The translations under genes and the position numbers were made by a program. The notes below the pieces were generated by a model. It was not told the origin of the DNA, did no database searches, and worked only from the letters and a program-made list of their open reading frames with translations. From contig NZ_KB822609.1 in assembly GCF_000364625.1 (NCBI RefSeq), positions 62,001-126,000 of the forward strand: 64,000 bases of DNA. The letters run 5' to 3'. Each line of letters begins with the position of its first letter. Within the stretch, counting starts at the first letter, position 1. Source of the stretch: Pseudomonas thermotolerans DSM 14292 (GTDB lineage Bacteria > Pseudomonadota > Gammaproteobacteria > Pseudomonadales > Pseudomonadaceae). Shown here piece after piece: positions 13,592 through 26,797 of the stretch.

Positions 13592-13915
13592 TCAGCGCTC
13601 CAGGTACTGGAGCTTGCCTTTCACGCCATCCCACTCCTCGGCGTCGGGCAGCGGGTCTTTCTTCTCGGTGATGTTCGGCCAGACTTCCGCCAGCTCGGCG
13701 TTCAGCTCGATGAATTCCTGCATGTCCTCCGGCACTTCGTCCTCGGAGAAAATGGCCTGAGCCGGGCACTCGGGCTCGCACAGGGCGCAGTCGATGCATT
13801 CATCCGGGTGGATCACCAGGAAGTTGGGGCCTTCGTAGAAGCAGTCCACCGGGCAGACTTCCACGCAGTCGGTGTACTTGCACTTGATGCAGTTGTCGGT
13901 GACGACGAAGGTCAT
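13592..13915 (-). CDS. fdxA: 7Fe ferredoxin ([3Fe-4S][4Fe-4S]) FdxA
   Basis: Small cytosolic electron carrier of 107 residues. The N-terminal [17 protein letters not shown] and the [12 protein letters not shown] clusters give the cysteines for one 3Fe-4S and one 4Fe-4S centre. The acidic C-terminal extension is typical of the Azotobacter FdI-like family. AGGAG precedes the ATG at 13915. It is convergent with rpoS-rsmZ and followed by its own terminator. Confidence 0.96.
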   Translation of the reverse strand: MTFVVTDNCIKCKYTDCVEVCPVDCFYEGPNFLVIHPDECIDCALCEPECPAQAIFSEDEVPEDMQEFIELNAELAEVWPNITEKKDPLPDAEEWDGVKGKLQYLER

Positions 13916-14057
13916 TTTCAGATTTCTCCTCAGACGGCTGGGAGCCCATCACGGAAAAGGGCTCCTGTGCTCGGGAAAATTATCGCAGGGTCCCAGGCTT
14001 GTGGTCCCGTTCCTCCCTGAGCGCGCGGGATTCTAGCAGGGTTGCGCGCGTTGCGGG

Positions 14058-16625
14058 TCAGATTCTTGCTTTCCAGGCGTAGAGCAGTTCCAGAGCCTGG
14101 CGCGGGCTGATGCCGTCGGGGTCCAGGCGCTGCAGTTCCTCCAGTACCGGATGCGGCAGACTGGCGAACAGATCGTTCTGGATCGGCACCGCCGGCTGCC
14201 CGGGGCTTTGGCGCGGCGCCTCATGGGGCAGGCTGGTGGTTTCCAGGCGCGCCAGGTGTTCGCGGGCGCGCTGGATCACGGCATCCGGCACCCCCGCCAG
14301 CTGGGCTACCGCCAGACCGTAGCTCTGGCTGGCTGGGCCGGGCAGCACGTGGTGGAGGAACACGATGCGCTCGTTGTGCTCGGTGGCGTTGAGGTGCACG
14401 TTGGCCACTACCGGCTCGCTCTCCGGCAGCACGGTCAGCTCGAAGTAGTGGGTGGCGAACAGGGTGAAGGCGCGTAGGCGGGCCAACTGTTCGGCTGCCG
14501 CCCAGGCCAGCGACAGGCCGTCGAAGGTACTGGTGCCGCGGCCCACCTCGTCCATCAGTACCAGGCTGCGCTCGGTGGCGTTGTGCAGGATGTTGGCGGT
14601 CTCGCTCATCTCCACCATGAAGGTGGAGCGGCCGCCGGCCAGGTCGTCGCTGGAGCCGATGCGGGTGAAGATGCGGTCGATCACTGCCAGCTCGCAACTG
14701 CTCGCCGGGACGAAGCTGCCGATGTGGGCGAGCAGCACGATTAGCGCCGTCTGTCGCATGTAGGTGGATTTACCGCCCATGTTCGGGCCGGTGATGATCA
14801 GCATGCGGGTACTGTCGTCGAGCTGCAGGTCGTTGGCCACGAAGGGGGTGGTCAGCACCTGCTCGACCACCGGGTGGCGGCCCTGCTCGATGCGGATGCA
14901 GGGCTCGTCGACGAAGCGCGGTCGGCACAGGTCGAGGTTCAGGGCGCGCTCGGCCAGGTTGCTCAGCACGTCCAGCTCGGCCAGGGCCGCGGCAGTGTCC
15001 TGCAGGGGCGCCAGCTGGGCGATGAGGATGTCCAGGAGCTCCTCGTAGAGCTGCTTCTCACGGGCCAGGGCACGGCTCTGAGCGGACAGCGCCTTGTCCT
15101 CGAAGGCCTTGAGCTCCGGGGTGATGAAGCGTTCGGCTCCCTTCAGGGTCTGGCGCCGCTGGTAGTCGATTGGCGCCTGCTCGGCTTGGGCGCGGGGCAG
15201 CTCGATGTAGTAGCCGTGGATGCGGTTGTAACCCACCTTGAGGCCGGGCAGGCCGGTGCGCTCGCGCTCTCGGGCCTCCAGGTCCATGAGGAACTGGCCG
15301 GCGTTTTCGGAGAGCGACAGCAGCTCGTCCAGCTCGGCGTCGTAGCCACGCTTGAGCACGCCGCCGTCGCGGATCACCGCCGGTGGGTTGTCGATGATCG
15401 CCTTCTGCAGCAGCTCGGCGAGCTCCGGGTAGGTGCGGATGCTGCGCGCCAGCTCTTGCAGGTGCGGGGCTTCCAGGTCGGCCATGGCCTGCTGCAGCTC
15501 TGGCAGCGCGGCCAGGGCGTCACGCATGCGCGCCAGGTCGCGGGGGCGGGCGTTGCGCAGGCCGATGCGGGCGAGGATGCGTTCGATGTCGCCGATTTCC
15601 TTGAGCCAGGGCTGCACTCGTTCGAAGCGGTAGCCCTCGAGCAGGCAGCTGATGGCTTCCTGGCGCGCCTCGAGTACCTCGCGCTGGCGCAGGGGGCGGT
15701 TCAGCCAGCGGGTCAGCAGGCGGCTGCCCATGGCGGTCTGGCAGCGGTCCATCACCGACTGCAGGGTGTTGTCGCGGCCGCCGGCGAGGTTGGTGTCCAG
15801 CTCCAGGTTGCGGCGGCTGGCGGCGTCGAGGATCACGGTGTCGTCGAGGCGCTCGTGGCGCAGGCTGCGCAGGTGTGGCAGGGCGGTGCGCTGGGTTTCC
15901 TTGGCGTAGGCGAGCAGGCAGCCGGCGGCGCCTATGGCCAGGGTCAAGCCGTCGCAGCCGAAGCCTTTGAGATCCTGGGTGCCGAACTGCTGGCAGAGAC
16001 TCTTGAAGGCGCTGTCACGGTCGAAGTCCCAGGGTGCGCGGCGGTGGGCGCCGCGGCGTTTTTCCAGTGGCAGGCCCTGTGGCCAGTCGTCGGGGAACAG
16101 CAGTTCGGCAGGGCTCAGGCGCTCTAGCTCGGCGAGCAGGGTCTCCCAGCCGCGCAGTTCCTGGACGCTGAAGCGTCCGCTGGTGATGTCCAGCACCGCC
16201 AGGCCGAACAGCTTCTCGTCGCCCAGCACGGCGGCCAGCAGGTTGTCGCGGCGCTCGTCGAGCAGCGCCTCGTCGCTCACCGTGCCGGGGGTGATGATGC
16301 GCACCACCTGGCGCTCCACCGGCCCCTTGCTGGTGGCTGGATCGCCGATCTGCTCGCAGATCGCCACCGACTCGCCGAGCTTGACCAGCTTGGCCAGGTA
16401 GCCTTCCACCGAGTGGAAGGGAATGCCGGCCATGGGGATGCTCTGCCCGGCGGACTGACCGCGGGAGGTGAGGGTGATGTCGAGCAGCTTGGCGGCCTTC
16501 TTGGCGTCCTCGTAGAACAGCTCGTAGAAGTCGCCCATGCGATAGAACAGGAGCAGGTCCGGATGCTGGTTCTTCAGCCTCCAGTACTGCTGCATCATCG
16601 GGGTGTGGGCTGACAGATCGCTCAT
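14058..16625 (-). CDS. mutS: DNA mismatch repair protein MutS
   Basis: Recognises base mismatches and small loops and starts methyl-directed repair with MutL. The ATG at 16625 ([15 protein letters not shown]) gives 855 residues as in P. aeruginosa; 32 more upstream codons are open but unlike the family. The N-terminal mismatch wedge GDFYELF carries the Phe-x-Glu pair. The C-terminal ABC-type ATPase has Walker [10 protein letters not shown], Walker [17 protein letters not shown] and the THYFELT loop. The gene looks intact, which is relevant because several neighbours carry indels. Confidence 0.97.
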   Translation of the reverse strand: MSDLSAHTPMMQQYWRLKNQHPDLLLFYRMGDFYELFYEDAKKAAKLLDITLTSRGQSAGQSIPMAGIPFHSVEGYLAKLVKLGESVAICEQIGDPATSKGPVERQVVRIITPGTVSDEALLDERRDNLLAAVLGDEKLFGLAVLDITSGRFSVQELRGWETLLAELERLSPAELLFPDDWPQGLPLEKRRGAHRRAPWDFDRDSAFKSLCQQFGTQDLKGFGCDGLTLAIGAAGCLLAYAKETQRTALPHLRSLRHERLDDTVILDAASRRNLELDTNLAGGRDNTLQSVMDRCQTAMGSRLLTRWLNRPLRQREVLEARQEAISCLLEGYRFERVQPWLKEIGDIERILARIGLRNARPRDLARMRDALAALPELQQAMADLEAPHLQELARSIRTYPELAELLQKAIIDNPPAVIRDGGVLKRGYDAELDELLSLSENAGQFLMDLEARERERTGLPGLKVGYNRIHGYYIELPRAQAEQAPIDYQRRQTLKGAERFITPELKAFEDKALSAQSRALAREKQLYEELLDILIAQLAPLQDTAAALAELDVLSNLAERALNLDLCRPRFVDEPCIRIEQGRHPVVEQVLTTPFVANDLQLDDSTRMLIITGPNMGGKSTYMRQTALIVLLAHIGSFVPASSCELAVIDRIFTRIGSSDDLAGGRSTFMVEMSETANILHNATERSLVLMDEVGRGTSTFDGLSLAWAAAEQLARLRAFTLFATHYFELTVLPESEPVVANVHLNATEHNERIVFLHHVLPGPASQSYGLAVAQLAGVPDAVIQRAREHLARLETTSLPHEAPRQSPGQPAVPIQNDLFASLPHPVLEELQRLDPDGISPRQALELLYAWKARI

Positions 16626-16924
16626 GCTGGGGTCCGGCTGAAATCGCAAAAAGGCGTAGTGTAGGGTATCGGCGCCCGGGCTTTCACCTGCGACGCTCTC
16701 TGGGAAACGCGTCGGTCTCAAGGTGGCTGATGGGCGGTTCCTCTCGAAAGGACTCCGTCGCTGGGGTGGATGTCATGTCAGGAGCCTTCGCTCCACTTGG
16801 GGGCTACCCAAAGGTGGGCATGGGGGGGACGGGCTCTCTGGTAGTCTGTGCTGTTTCAAGATTCGCCCCTTCACCATTCACGGGTTGCAGTCCCGTTTCA
16901 GCTTCCAGCCGAAAGGAGAACCGA

Positions 16925-19570
16925 GTGCGCAGCATCGAAAGGGGGTCTGGCCCCGCCTCGGAGGCGGCGTCGCGCAGCAGCCGCTTCAAGCCCCCGCGGC
17001 TGATGCAGCACCTGTTGCCACGCTCCCGTCTGATTCAGCAGCTCAAGGACAACCAGGGCGTGGTCACCGTGCTGATCGGTCCGCCGGGGGGCGGTCGCAC
17101 GGTGGTGATGAGCGAGTGCTACCGGCAGCTCGCCGAGGCCGGCGAAGCGGTGTGCTGGCTCAGCCTGTCCTATGCCGACAACGATCCGGCGACCCTGCGC
17201 CAGCACCTGAGCCGCGCCTTCGTCCTGCCGGACAGTTCCGCGACGGAGCTGCTGCCCGAGATGCCGGACGCGCTCAGCGGCCTCATCGATGGTGTGCACT
17301 GGCTGGAGGACCCGCGGGCGCGGGACCTGCTCCTGCATTTCGTGCTCAGCGTGCCGGCCGGCAGTCGCCTGGTGCTTGCTGCCAGTCAGCTCCGGGTACC
17401 GAGCCTGCGGCGCGCCGAACTGAGCGGGTTAGTTCGGGTCATCGGGCCGGCCCAGTTGCGCATGGACGATGATGAGGCGGCGATGCTGCTCGGCGAGCAG
17501 TACGCCCGCGAACAGGTCAGCCAGCTCAATGCCTTCATCGATGGCTGGCCGGCGGGACTGCGCTTCCTGCAGCGTGCGCCGCAGTTCTGCCATGAGTATC
17601 TGGCCAGTTCGCAATCGTTGCCGGCGTTGCCGGAGGAACTGGCCGACTACTTCGAGACCCACATCTGCCAAGGCATGGCCGGCAACCGCCTGGAGGCGCT
17701 CATGGAGCTGAGCGTGCTGCAGCGCTTCACCCCCGAACTGGTGGCGGCGTTGCCGGCGGGCGTCAGTCACTGGGGGGGGGGCGACGAGCTGCTACGCGAT
17801 GGCTGGATGATCCGCTATGCAGACGCCCGGCAGCGTTGGGCACACGTCAATCCGGCGCTGGGGCAATACCTGGCGACCCGGCTCAGTCGCTTCAACCCGC
17901 GGCGCTACCGCGAGCTCCGCCATTTCGTTGCCCGCTGGCTGGCCGAGAATGGCTACCCGAAGGAGGCGGTGCGCCATGCGGTGAGCCTGGACGAGCCACC
18001 GGTGGCCGCCAAGCTGATCGAGAGTGCCGGCGCCGTGGTGCTGGATCTGGGCAGCGGTCCCAGCATCCAGCTGACGGAGATGCTGCCGGTGGAGCAGGCA
18101 GGACAGTTTCCGCTGCTGTTCATCAGCCAGCTGTACCAGCGTATCCGGGCCGGACGGCTGGGCGAGGCGCGCTCGCTGTTCGAGCAGGCCTGACGGCAGA
18201 CCGAAGGCTTCACCCGGGTCATCCCCGGCGCCGCGGAGCAGCAGGTGTCGAGTTGGGCGCACCTTTACGAGGTGGTGTTCCAGGCCATCGCGGACACGCC
18301 GTTCACCCCGGCGCTCCTGGAGAAGATGCAGCAGGAGGTCGACCGCTTGCTGGTGATCGAGCCGGTGCTGGCGGCCAGTTGGGGATCGCTGCTGGCCTTC
18401 GGCCTGTTCGACCAGCGGCGCTTTGAGGCGGTCATCGCTGCCGCCGACATCGGTCTGAACCTGGCGCCGGGCGAGGAGCGCCCGCGCATTAGCATCTTCC
18501 TGCACATCCACAAGGCCCATGCCCTGCTGGCCCTGGGCCGCGTGAGCAGTGCCTGCGAATGCGCCCAGGCCGCCCTGGCGGACGCCCTGAGCCATTCCGG
18601 GCGGGATACCTACGAGTGGGTGAGCGCCTGCCTGACCCGCGGGCTGGTGCACCATCTGTGCGGCGAGGACCAGCAGGCCCTCGACCTGCTGCTTCCGGCC
18701 CTGGTCAGGGTGCGCCATACCAGCGGCTGGGCGTCACTGTACGCGGATGCCTTCGCCGCAGCGGTGGCCAGCCTGGCGCTGCAGGGTGGGCTGGCTGCGG
18801 CCCAGCCGCTGCTGGACCAGGCCGAGGTATTCGCTCACGAGCGTGGCCTGGGGCGCCTGATTGCACTGCTGCGGGTTACCCGCCTGGAGGAGTACATCCG
18901 TGCCGGACACTGGCGCGAGGCCTTGCTCCTGCAGCAGTCCGACGGGTTGGAGAACCTGCTGCATGGTCAGCCGGTGAGCGCCTACGAGCTGAGCATCCAC
19001 GTCCCGGCCGTGCTGGCCTCCGCGCACCTGATGCTGGAACTTGGCCGGCCCTCCGAGGCCGCCAGCTACCTGGCACGCCTGGACCCGAGCATGATGGGCC
19101 GGGAAAGCTGGCGCTGGCAGCTGACCTATCACCTGCTGATGGCGCGCAGCTGCTTCGCCATGCGGCGCTTCAGCCTGGCCCTCGAGCATGCCTTCGCCAC
19201 CTATGGGATGTCGGCGCGCAGCGGTCTGCGGCGCACCCTGGGCCCGGGCTTCGACGGCCTGCGGGAAATCGTCCAGTGGGCGGAGGAGCGCGCTCGTCCG
19301 CTGCCCGAGGGCATGCGGGCCTGGCTGGAGCAGGTGGCACCGCATCCTGTTGGCCGCACGCCGGCTCTGAGCGGGCAGCAGTTGCTCAGTCCGCGGGAGA
19401 GCGAGGTGATGGTGCTGGTGGCCGAGGGGCTGACCAACAAGGAGATCGCCCAGCGCCTGTCCATTTCTGAAGGTACGGTGAAGGGGCACCGCAAGCGCAT
19501 CCACGAGAAGCTCGGGGTCACCAGTCGCTCCCAGGCCATCAGCCGGGCCCGGGAGCTGTTGCTGATCTGA
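16925..19570 (+). pseudogene. MalT-like ATP-binding LuxR-family regulator, interrupted by an in-frame TGA
   Basis: From a GTG at 16925 with AAGGAG eight bases upstream, one frame runs 881 codons to 19570 but is cut by TGA at 18191-18193 (codon 423). The frame is open again immediately, so this is a single nonsense change rather than a frameshift. The layout is that of STAND/MalT regulators: an N-terminal NTPase (VLIGPPGGGRT at about residue 45), a winged-helix-like middle, helical repeats, and a C-terminal LuxR helix-turn-helix (SPRESEVMVLVAEGLTNKEIA, then GTVKGHRKRIHEKL). The Walker A Lys is replaced by Arg. A run of ten G lies at 17772-17781. A shorter protein from the GTG at 18245 could still carry the DNA-binding half. 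The effector and target are unknown. Confidence 0.88.
17772..17781 (+). repeat. G10 homopolymer in the regulator reading frame
   Basis: Ten consecutive G encode Trp-Gly-Gly-Gly in the present frame. Slippage by one base would knock the frame out. Confidence 0.9.
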
Positions 19571-19609
19571 TCCGCAGAAGGGCACCGTCCCTGGCGCCCG
19601 AGCCTCGAT

Positions 19610-22362
19610 TCAGAAGTTCCACTGAGCCTTGAGCGAGGCACCGTGATCGCGCATGCCGCTGGCGAAGCGGCCTTCGTAGTCCAGCGAGAGGGCGGCGGTG
19701 GCGCTCAGGTTGACCTGGGTGCCGAAGCCCAGCACGGCGGTATCGCGGTCCATCGAGACGCCACGCACGCGGAAGTCCTGGCTGCCGTCGGCGAAGCTCA
19801 TGGTGCGGTCGAAGCGCTCGTCACCGAAGGCATGCTCCCAGGCCAGGGAGCCGCGCAGCACGGCGCCGAAGTTGCCCAGCTCATAGGGGGGCTGGGCGCG
19901 GACCCCGAGGCTGGAGGTAACCAGAGTCTCGTTCTCGCTGTCGCCGTGCAGGGCCGCGCTGCCACCTTTCTCCTGGACGGCGTCGGCTTCCAGGTAGCTG
20001 ACGGTCAGGCCGGCGAAGGGCTCGACGAAGCGGCCGTCCGGCTGGCCGACCAGGTAGCCCGCCTCGCCAAACAGCTGGGCGGTATGGGCGCCGTAGTCAG
20101 CTTCGAGTTTCTGGCCGAGACCGCGGATTTTCCGCTCGCTGTCGATGTCGTGGTAGGTGTAGGACAGGCCGGCCAGGAGGTTGAGCTGGCGCTGGGTGTC
20201 CAGGGCGAAGGCCTTGCCGCCGTAGAGGGTGGCGCTGTAGCTGTGGATGTCGGCCTCACTGTCGCGGTGGCCGATGTCGGCGTCGGTCTTGGTGTAACCG
20301 AGGGCGCCGCCGAGGTACCAGCTGTCGGCGACCTCGTTGTCGTAGCCGACGAAGAGGCCGGCGCTGTGCTGGTCCAGGCTGGCAGCGTTGGCGTCGCTGT
20401 CGATGTCCTGCCAGTTGCCCACCAGCTCGACCCAGGCCGGCTTGTTGTCGAAGGCCGGTAGGCCGGAGGAGCCCTGGACGCCGCCGACCTGGGCGGTGGC
20501 CGCGGCCGGGTTGAGGCCGGCGTTGAGGCTGTGGCGCAGGTTGGCCAGCGGTAGGCATGGCTGGTCAGGTTCGGCAGGATGGACAGCAGGCTGGCATGGG
20601 CTTCGCCGGAGAGGCTGTTGAAGACCGCGGGCGGTGCACCGACCGGCAGAGTCTCCACGAAGTTGTAGACCTCGTGGCTGCTGGGCAGGGATTCGACTGC
20701 ATTGGCCACGCCGCGCTGGTTGGCGGTCTCGGCCAGGCTGGCGAAGGTCATCGGGGTGCCGGGGTTGGCCGGCGCGCTGGCATCGCCCGGATGGGACGGC
20801 TGGCTTGGGCTGACCGGGCTTTGCGGTTGTCCAGCCGAGCTGTTGCGCTGCAGCGTCAGCACGACCGAGGCAGGGCCGTCCGGATCGTTCTTGTCGTCCG
20901 GCACGGTGGTCACGGTCGGCGTCAGGTAGGCGAAGTTGGCGGTCACGTTGGCCGGATCGATGCTGGTGACCAGTTCGGGCGTGAGTGGGTCGATCCAGAA
21001 GCCATTGTTGACCCGGATGATCTCGTACTGACGTTGGCTGTTCCAGCTACCGCTTTCGGCGAGCACGCGAATGCGGGCGCTATCGGCCAGTGCCATGGTG
21101 TCGGTTTCGATGCGGCTGCTGCTGCCGGCGGCCGAGCTGTCGCGTGCGCTGACCTCATAGGTCGAAGTCAGCGCCAGATGGTCCGCCTGGACCGTGCCCA
21201 GGCCTGGGCTGAAGGTGCCGCCGTCAATCAGCAGCTGTCCGTACTGGCCTGCGCCGGTCAGGCGGGAACCGGTGCCGATCGTCATGTGTTTCTGATAGCC
21301 AATGGCATGCATGTCGGTGTTCAGCAGCAGGATTCGACCATTGTTGTTGTTGTGCCCCTGCAGTTCCCAGTTGCCGCCGTTGAACTTCAGCTGCACCGGG
21401 AGTTGCCGGGATCCGACCGCAGCTTCGCCGACAGCTTATGCTGGATGCTGGTGCCATCCCCGTCGATCTCGAGCTGCACCACGCCGCCTGTCCACGAGGA
21501 ATGGATGCGACCATCACCCAGCGACGCGCTGGTTACGGTGGTGAGCTCATGCATGCCGGCGCCCATCGAGGGTGGCATCGGCGCTGGCGAATTTCACACT
21601 GATGTCGTTGTACGCTTCCGTGGTGTCGACGTTGCGCAGCTTGGAGTTGCCAGCCAGCGTGACGCTGGTGTTGCTCATGCTCGCGTCCTTGATCTTGAGC
21701 ACGCTGTTGCCGATCAGGTTGAAAGCGGCGTTGCTGACGCTGTTCGCTTCGGCCTGGAAGCTGCTGTTGTCGTAAAGCTGGAAAGTGCCGCCAACGATGC
21801 CATCGGCCGCGCTGCTCAGGCCGCTGCTCGAATCATTGAAATAGAAGGTGCCGTACTGGATGGCGCCAGTCACGTTGGCATTCAGACTGGCCGAATCTGC
21901 GAAGATGAAATTCCCTCCCAGGATGGCTGGGGCGGTACCGGTGATCGCGGGAGTACCCGCAGGATTGAAGCTCAGCTCGGCATTGTCGGACAGGGTGATC
22001 TGCGCGCCCGCAAGGATTGCGGTGTGGCGCTCCAGCACCAGATTGGCATTATTTTCAAAGGCAAGGATCCGACCATTTCCTATCTGGCCGTTGCCGTTCA
22101 CGAGAACGTCCATCGTGCCCTTGAACGTGTAATCGGTGCCCAGGATGGTGTTGATGTCGTAGCTGTCTCCCGGACCAGCACCGGTACAGACATTGCCTAG
22201 GCAGCTGGCGGCCTCGGCAGTGGTGGCGGCCAGCAGGGCGGGACCCAGGACCAGTGCGCCGACGACGTTCCGATTGCCCTTGCCTCTGCTTCGAGCGGTT
22301 TCCGGCGCCGCCACCCAGGTGCCGGTTGCCGCGTTCCAGACGCTTCTGAATACCTTGTTCAC
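19610..22362 (-). pseudogene. Autotransporter (type V secreted), frameshifted
   Basis: The pieces reconstruct to about 917 residues. The N-terminus at 22362 has an extended signal peptide (MNKVFRSVWNAATGTWVAA, then a hydrophobic core ending near AEA). A repetitive, Asn/Ser/Gly-rich beta-helix passenger follows, then the outer-membrane beta-barrel ending in aromatic QWNF. Three single-base breaks are visible on the minus strand: an extra G at about 21562-21564, a lost base at about 21396-21412, and another lost base at about 20547-20557. The first two compensate each other but leave a stop between. The passenger DNA is visibly less GC-rich than its surroundings. It is convergent with the broken regulator. 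Its adhesin or enzyme role cannot be told from sequence. Confidence 0.88.
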
Positions 22363-22720
22363 GTACTACTCCCCCTTGCGTTGGACCTGCGCGCTTCTTC
22401 GCGGGCGACATCTCCCGGCCGGGCGGCAGGCATAAGAAAGCGGCCATGCTAGGTGTCCAGCCCGTGCGACCGGCAGCACGCAAAAAGGGAGGGGGTGAGG
22501 TGGCTCATGCCCACCTCTGGGGGGGATCGGTGCGGAATGGGACGCATGTTGCACGCGTGGATGCGGACGGGCCCGGTATCGAGCGGCCCGCTGGGTTGGG
22601 AACTGCTGCCGATATGGGCGACCTATGTGCCGGATTCCGATCGCCGGCTGACGAGCAGCGGCTGGAGCCGACCTGCTAGCATGGGACCCTCTTGGACTTC
22701 CCGCAGCAGGAGCGACGCAC
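22363..22720. other. Spacer between the autotransporter and pncC
   Basis: 358 bases with no supported gene, holding the divergent promoters. The one structure I see is a 7-bp inverted repeat, GAGGTGG / CCACCTC at 22497-22517, followed by a run of seven G. No clear terminator T run on either strand. Confidence 0.5.
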
Positions 22721-23221
22721 ATGGAACGCCTCACCGAATTGGCCCGCGAGCTGGGCACCCGACTGCAGGCTCTGGGGGCCCAGGTCAGCACTGCCGAATC
22801 CTGTACCGGCGGCGGCATCGCCGAGGCCATCACCCGCATCGCCGGCAGCTCGGCCTGGTTCGAGGCCGGCTACGTCACCTATTCCAATGCCCAGAAGACC
22901 GCCCAGCTCGGCGTGCCGGCGGAGCTGTTTTTGCGGGTCGGCGCGGTCAGTCGCGAGGTGGTCGAGGCCATGGTGCGCGGTGCCCAGCAACGCAGCGGGG
23001 CGCGCTTCGCGGTGGCGGTGAGCGGCATCGCCGGGCCGGACGGCGGCACCCCGGACAAGCCGGTGGGTACCGTGTGGCTGGCCTGGGGCGACGGCGAGCG
23101 GCTGTACAGCGAGTGCCATCATTTCTCTGGCGACCGCGCGGCGGTGCGCCGGCAGACCGCGGAAACCGCCCTGGCCGGGCTCGTTCGTCTGGCCGCTGGA
23201 GAAAATCCGCTGCAGGGGTAG
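22721..23221 (+). CDS. pncC: Nicotinamide-nucleotide amidase (CinA C-terminal domain)
   Basis: Deamidates NMN to nicotinate mononucleotide in pyridine nucleotide recycling. It has 166 residues and is the stand-alone CinA C-terminal domain. Family motifs are STAESCTGGGIAEAIT with the active Ser, YVTYSNAQKT, and VSGIAGPDGGTPDKPVGTV. It lies just upstream of recA, the position of this gene in Pseudomonas; in older literature it is called cinA. Confidence 0.93.
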   Translation: MERLTELARELGTRLQALGAQVSTAESCTGGGIAEAITRIAGSSAWFEAGYVTYSNAQKTAQLGVPAELFLRVGAVSREVVEAMVRGAQQRSGARFAVAVSGIAGPDGGTPDKPVGTVWLAWGDGERLYSECHHFSGDRAAVRRQTAETALAGLVRLAAGENPLQG

Positions 23222-23248
23222 GCGAGCGATTTGCCCTATGGAATAATA

Positions 23249-23264
23249 CTGTCTACTTATACAG
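23249..23264. promoter_or_regulatory. LexA (SOS) box of recA
   Basis: CTGTCTACTTATACAG fits the gammaproteobacterial SOS box CTGT-N8-ACAG exactly and ends 43 bases before the recA start, overlapping the likely promoter. Confidence 0.93.
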
Positions 23265-23307
23265 TTGTTGGCGGCCGGCAGGCCCTCTTTGAACAGTGAG
23301 GATTCCA

Positions 23308-24363
23308 ATGGACGAGAACAAGAAGCGCGCGTTGGCCGCAGCTCTGAGCCAGATCGAGAAGCAGTTCGGCAAGGGCGCGGTGATGCGCATGGGCGACCAC
23401 GAGCGCCAGGCGATCCCGGCCATTTCCACCGGCTCTCTGGGGCTGGACATCGCCCTCGGCATCGGTGGCCTGCCGAAAGGGCGCATCGTCGAGATCTACG
23501 GTCCGGAATCCTCGGGCAAGACCACCCTGACCCTCTCGGTGATCGCCGAGGCCCAGAAGCAGGGCGCCACCTGCGCCTTCGTCGACGCCGAGCACGCCCT
23601 GGACCCCGACTACGCCGCCAAGCTGGGGGTCAACGTCGACGACCTGCTGGTCTCCCAGCCGGACACCGGTGAGCAGGCCCTGGAAATCACCGACATGCTG
23701 GTGCGCTCCAACGCGGTGGATGTGATCATCGTCGACTCCGTGGCCGCCCTGGTGCCCAAGGCGGAGATCGAGGGCGAGATGGGCGACTCCCACGTCGGCC
23801 TGCAGGCCCGCCTGATGTCTCAGGCGCTGCGCAAGATCACCGGCAACATCAAGAACGCCAACTGCCTGGTGATCTTCATCAACCAGATTCGCATGAAGAT
23901 CGGCGTGATGTTCGGCAGCCCGGAAACCACCACCGGCGGCAACGCCCTGAAGTTCTACGCCTCGGTGCGCCTGGACATCCGCCGCATCGGCTCGGTGAAG
24001 GAAGGCGAGGAGGTGATCGGCAGCGAAACCCGCGTCAAGGTGGTGAAGAACAAGGTCTCCCCGCCGTTCCGCCAGGCCGAGTTCCAGATCCTCTACGGCA
24101 AGGGCATCTACCGCAGCGGCGAGATTATCGACCTGGGCGTGCAGCAGGGCCTGCTGGAGAAATCCGGCGCCTGGTACAGCTACCAGGGCAACAAGATCGG
24201 CCAGGGCAAGGCCAACGCCGCCAAGTACCTGGAGGACAACCCGGAAGTGTCCGCCGAGATCGAACGACAGATCCGCGAGAAGCTGCTGAACAACAACGCT
24301 GGTAATGGCGCGCCCGTGGCCGCCGCCAGCATGGCCGATGACCTGGCCGACATCGACATCTGA
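23308..24363 (+). CDS. recA: Recombinase RecA
   Basis: Catalyses homologous strand exchange and triggers LexA self-cleavage. The ATG at 23308 ([13 protein letters not shown]) gives 351 residues. Walker [10 protein letters not shown] and Walker [11 protein letters not shown] are present, as is the [14 protein letters not shown] loop L1 region, and [25 protein letters not shown] follows. The acidic C-terminus (ADDLADIDI) is typical. It is preceded by a LexA box and followed after 8 bases by recX, so the SOS response controls both. Confidence 0.98.
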   Translation: MDENKKRALAAALSQIEKQFGKGAVMRMGDHERQAIPAISTGSLGLDIALGIGGLPKGRIVEIYGPESSGKTTLTLSVIAEAQKQGATCAFVDAEHALDPDYAAKLGVNVDDLLVSQPDTGEQALEITDMLVRSNAVDVIIVDSVAALVPKAEIEGEMGDSHVGLQARLMSQALRKITGNIKNANCLVIFINQIRMKIGVMFGSPETTTGGNALKFYASVRLDIRRIGSVKEGEEVIGSETRVKVVKNKVSPPFRQAEFQILYGKGIYRSGEIIDLGVQQGLLEKSGAWYSYQGNKIGQGKANAAKYLEDNPEVSAEIERQIREKLLNNNAGNGAPVAAASMADDLADIDI

Positions 24364-24371
24364 GCCCGCCC

Positions 24372-24839
24372 ATGACCGCCGTACTCGACAGCCCTGCCGC
24401 AGTACGGCGGTTCGCCATGGATCTGCTGGCGCGCCGCGAGCACGGGCGCGTCGAGTTGACCCGCAAGCTGCGCCAGCGGGGCGCCCCCGCCGAGCTGATC
24501 GATCCCGTTCTCGACCGCCTGGCGGAGGAGGGTCTGCTTTCCGAGGCCCGCTATCTGGAAAGCTTCATCTCGTCCCGGGCCCGTTCCGGCTATGGCCCGC
24601 TGCGCATCCGCGAGGAACTGGCGCGGCGCGGTCTGCCGCGGCCGGCCATCGAGGCTGCCTTGCGCGAGAGTGGCCTCGATTGGCGTGCGCTGCTGGCCGA
24701 GACCTGGCGGCGCAGGTTCGCTGGGCAGCTGCCAGCCGAGCCGCGTGAGCGGGCCAGGCAGATACGCTTCCTGGCCCAGCGCGGCTATCCCCAGGAGTGG
24801 ATCGCTCGCCTGTTGCGCGGCTGCGGCGCCGACGACTGA
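24372..24839 (+). CDS. recX: Regulatory protein RecX
   Basis: Inhibits RecA by capping filaments. It has 155 residues, made of three-helix RecX repeats with conserved stretches [33 protein letters not shown] and [13 protein letters not shown]. It starts 8 bases after the recA stop and shares its LexA-controlled promoter. It is convergent with the ABC transporter gene. Confidence 0.96.
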   Translation: MTAVLDSPAAVRRFAMDLLARREHGRVELTRKLRQRGAPAELIDPVLDRLAEEGLLSEARYLESFISSRARSGYGPLRIREELARRGLPRPAIEAALRESGLDWRALLAETWRRRFAGQLPAEPRERARQIRFLAQRGYPQEWIARLLRGCGADD

Positions 24840-24847
24840 GTTCCGGG

Positions 24848-26683
<1,836 letters not shown>

Positions 26684-26797
26684 GGTCACGCATCCCTCAA
26701 AGTACTGCCGTGCCTGTCGGCGCAGCGGGCGGGCCGTCAGCTAGCCCCGTCGCTGCCCGTGCCGCGGGGCGGCTGGGCCGCACCCGCGGGCGTTCCT

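Noticed and set aside
18191..18193. TGA in the LuxR-type regulator as a selenocysteine codon
   Set aside because: No SECIS-like hairpin stands out right after the TGA, the family has no selenoproteins, and the position is not catalytic.
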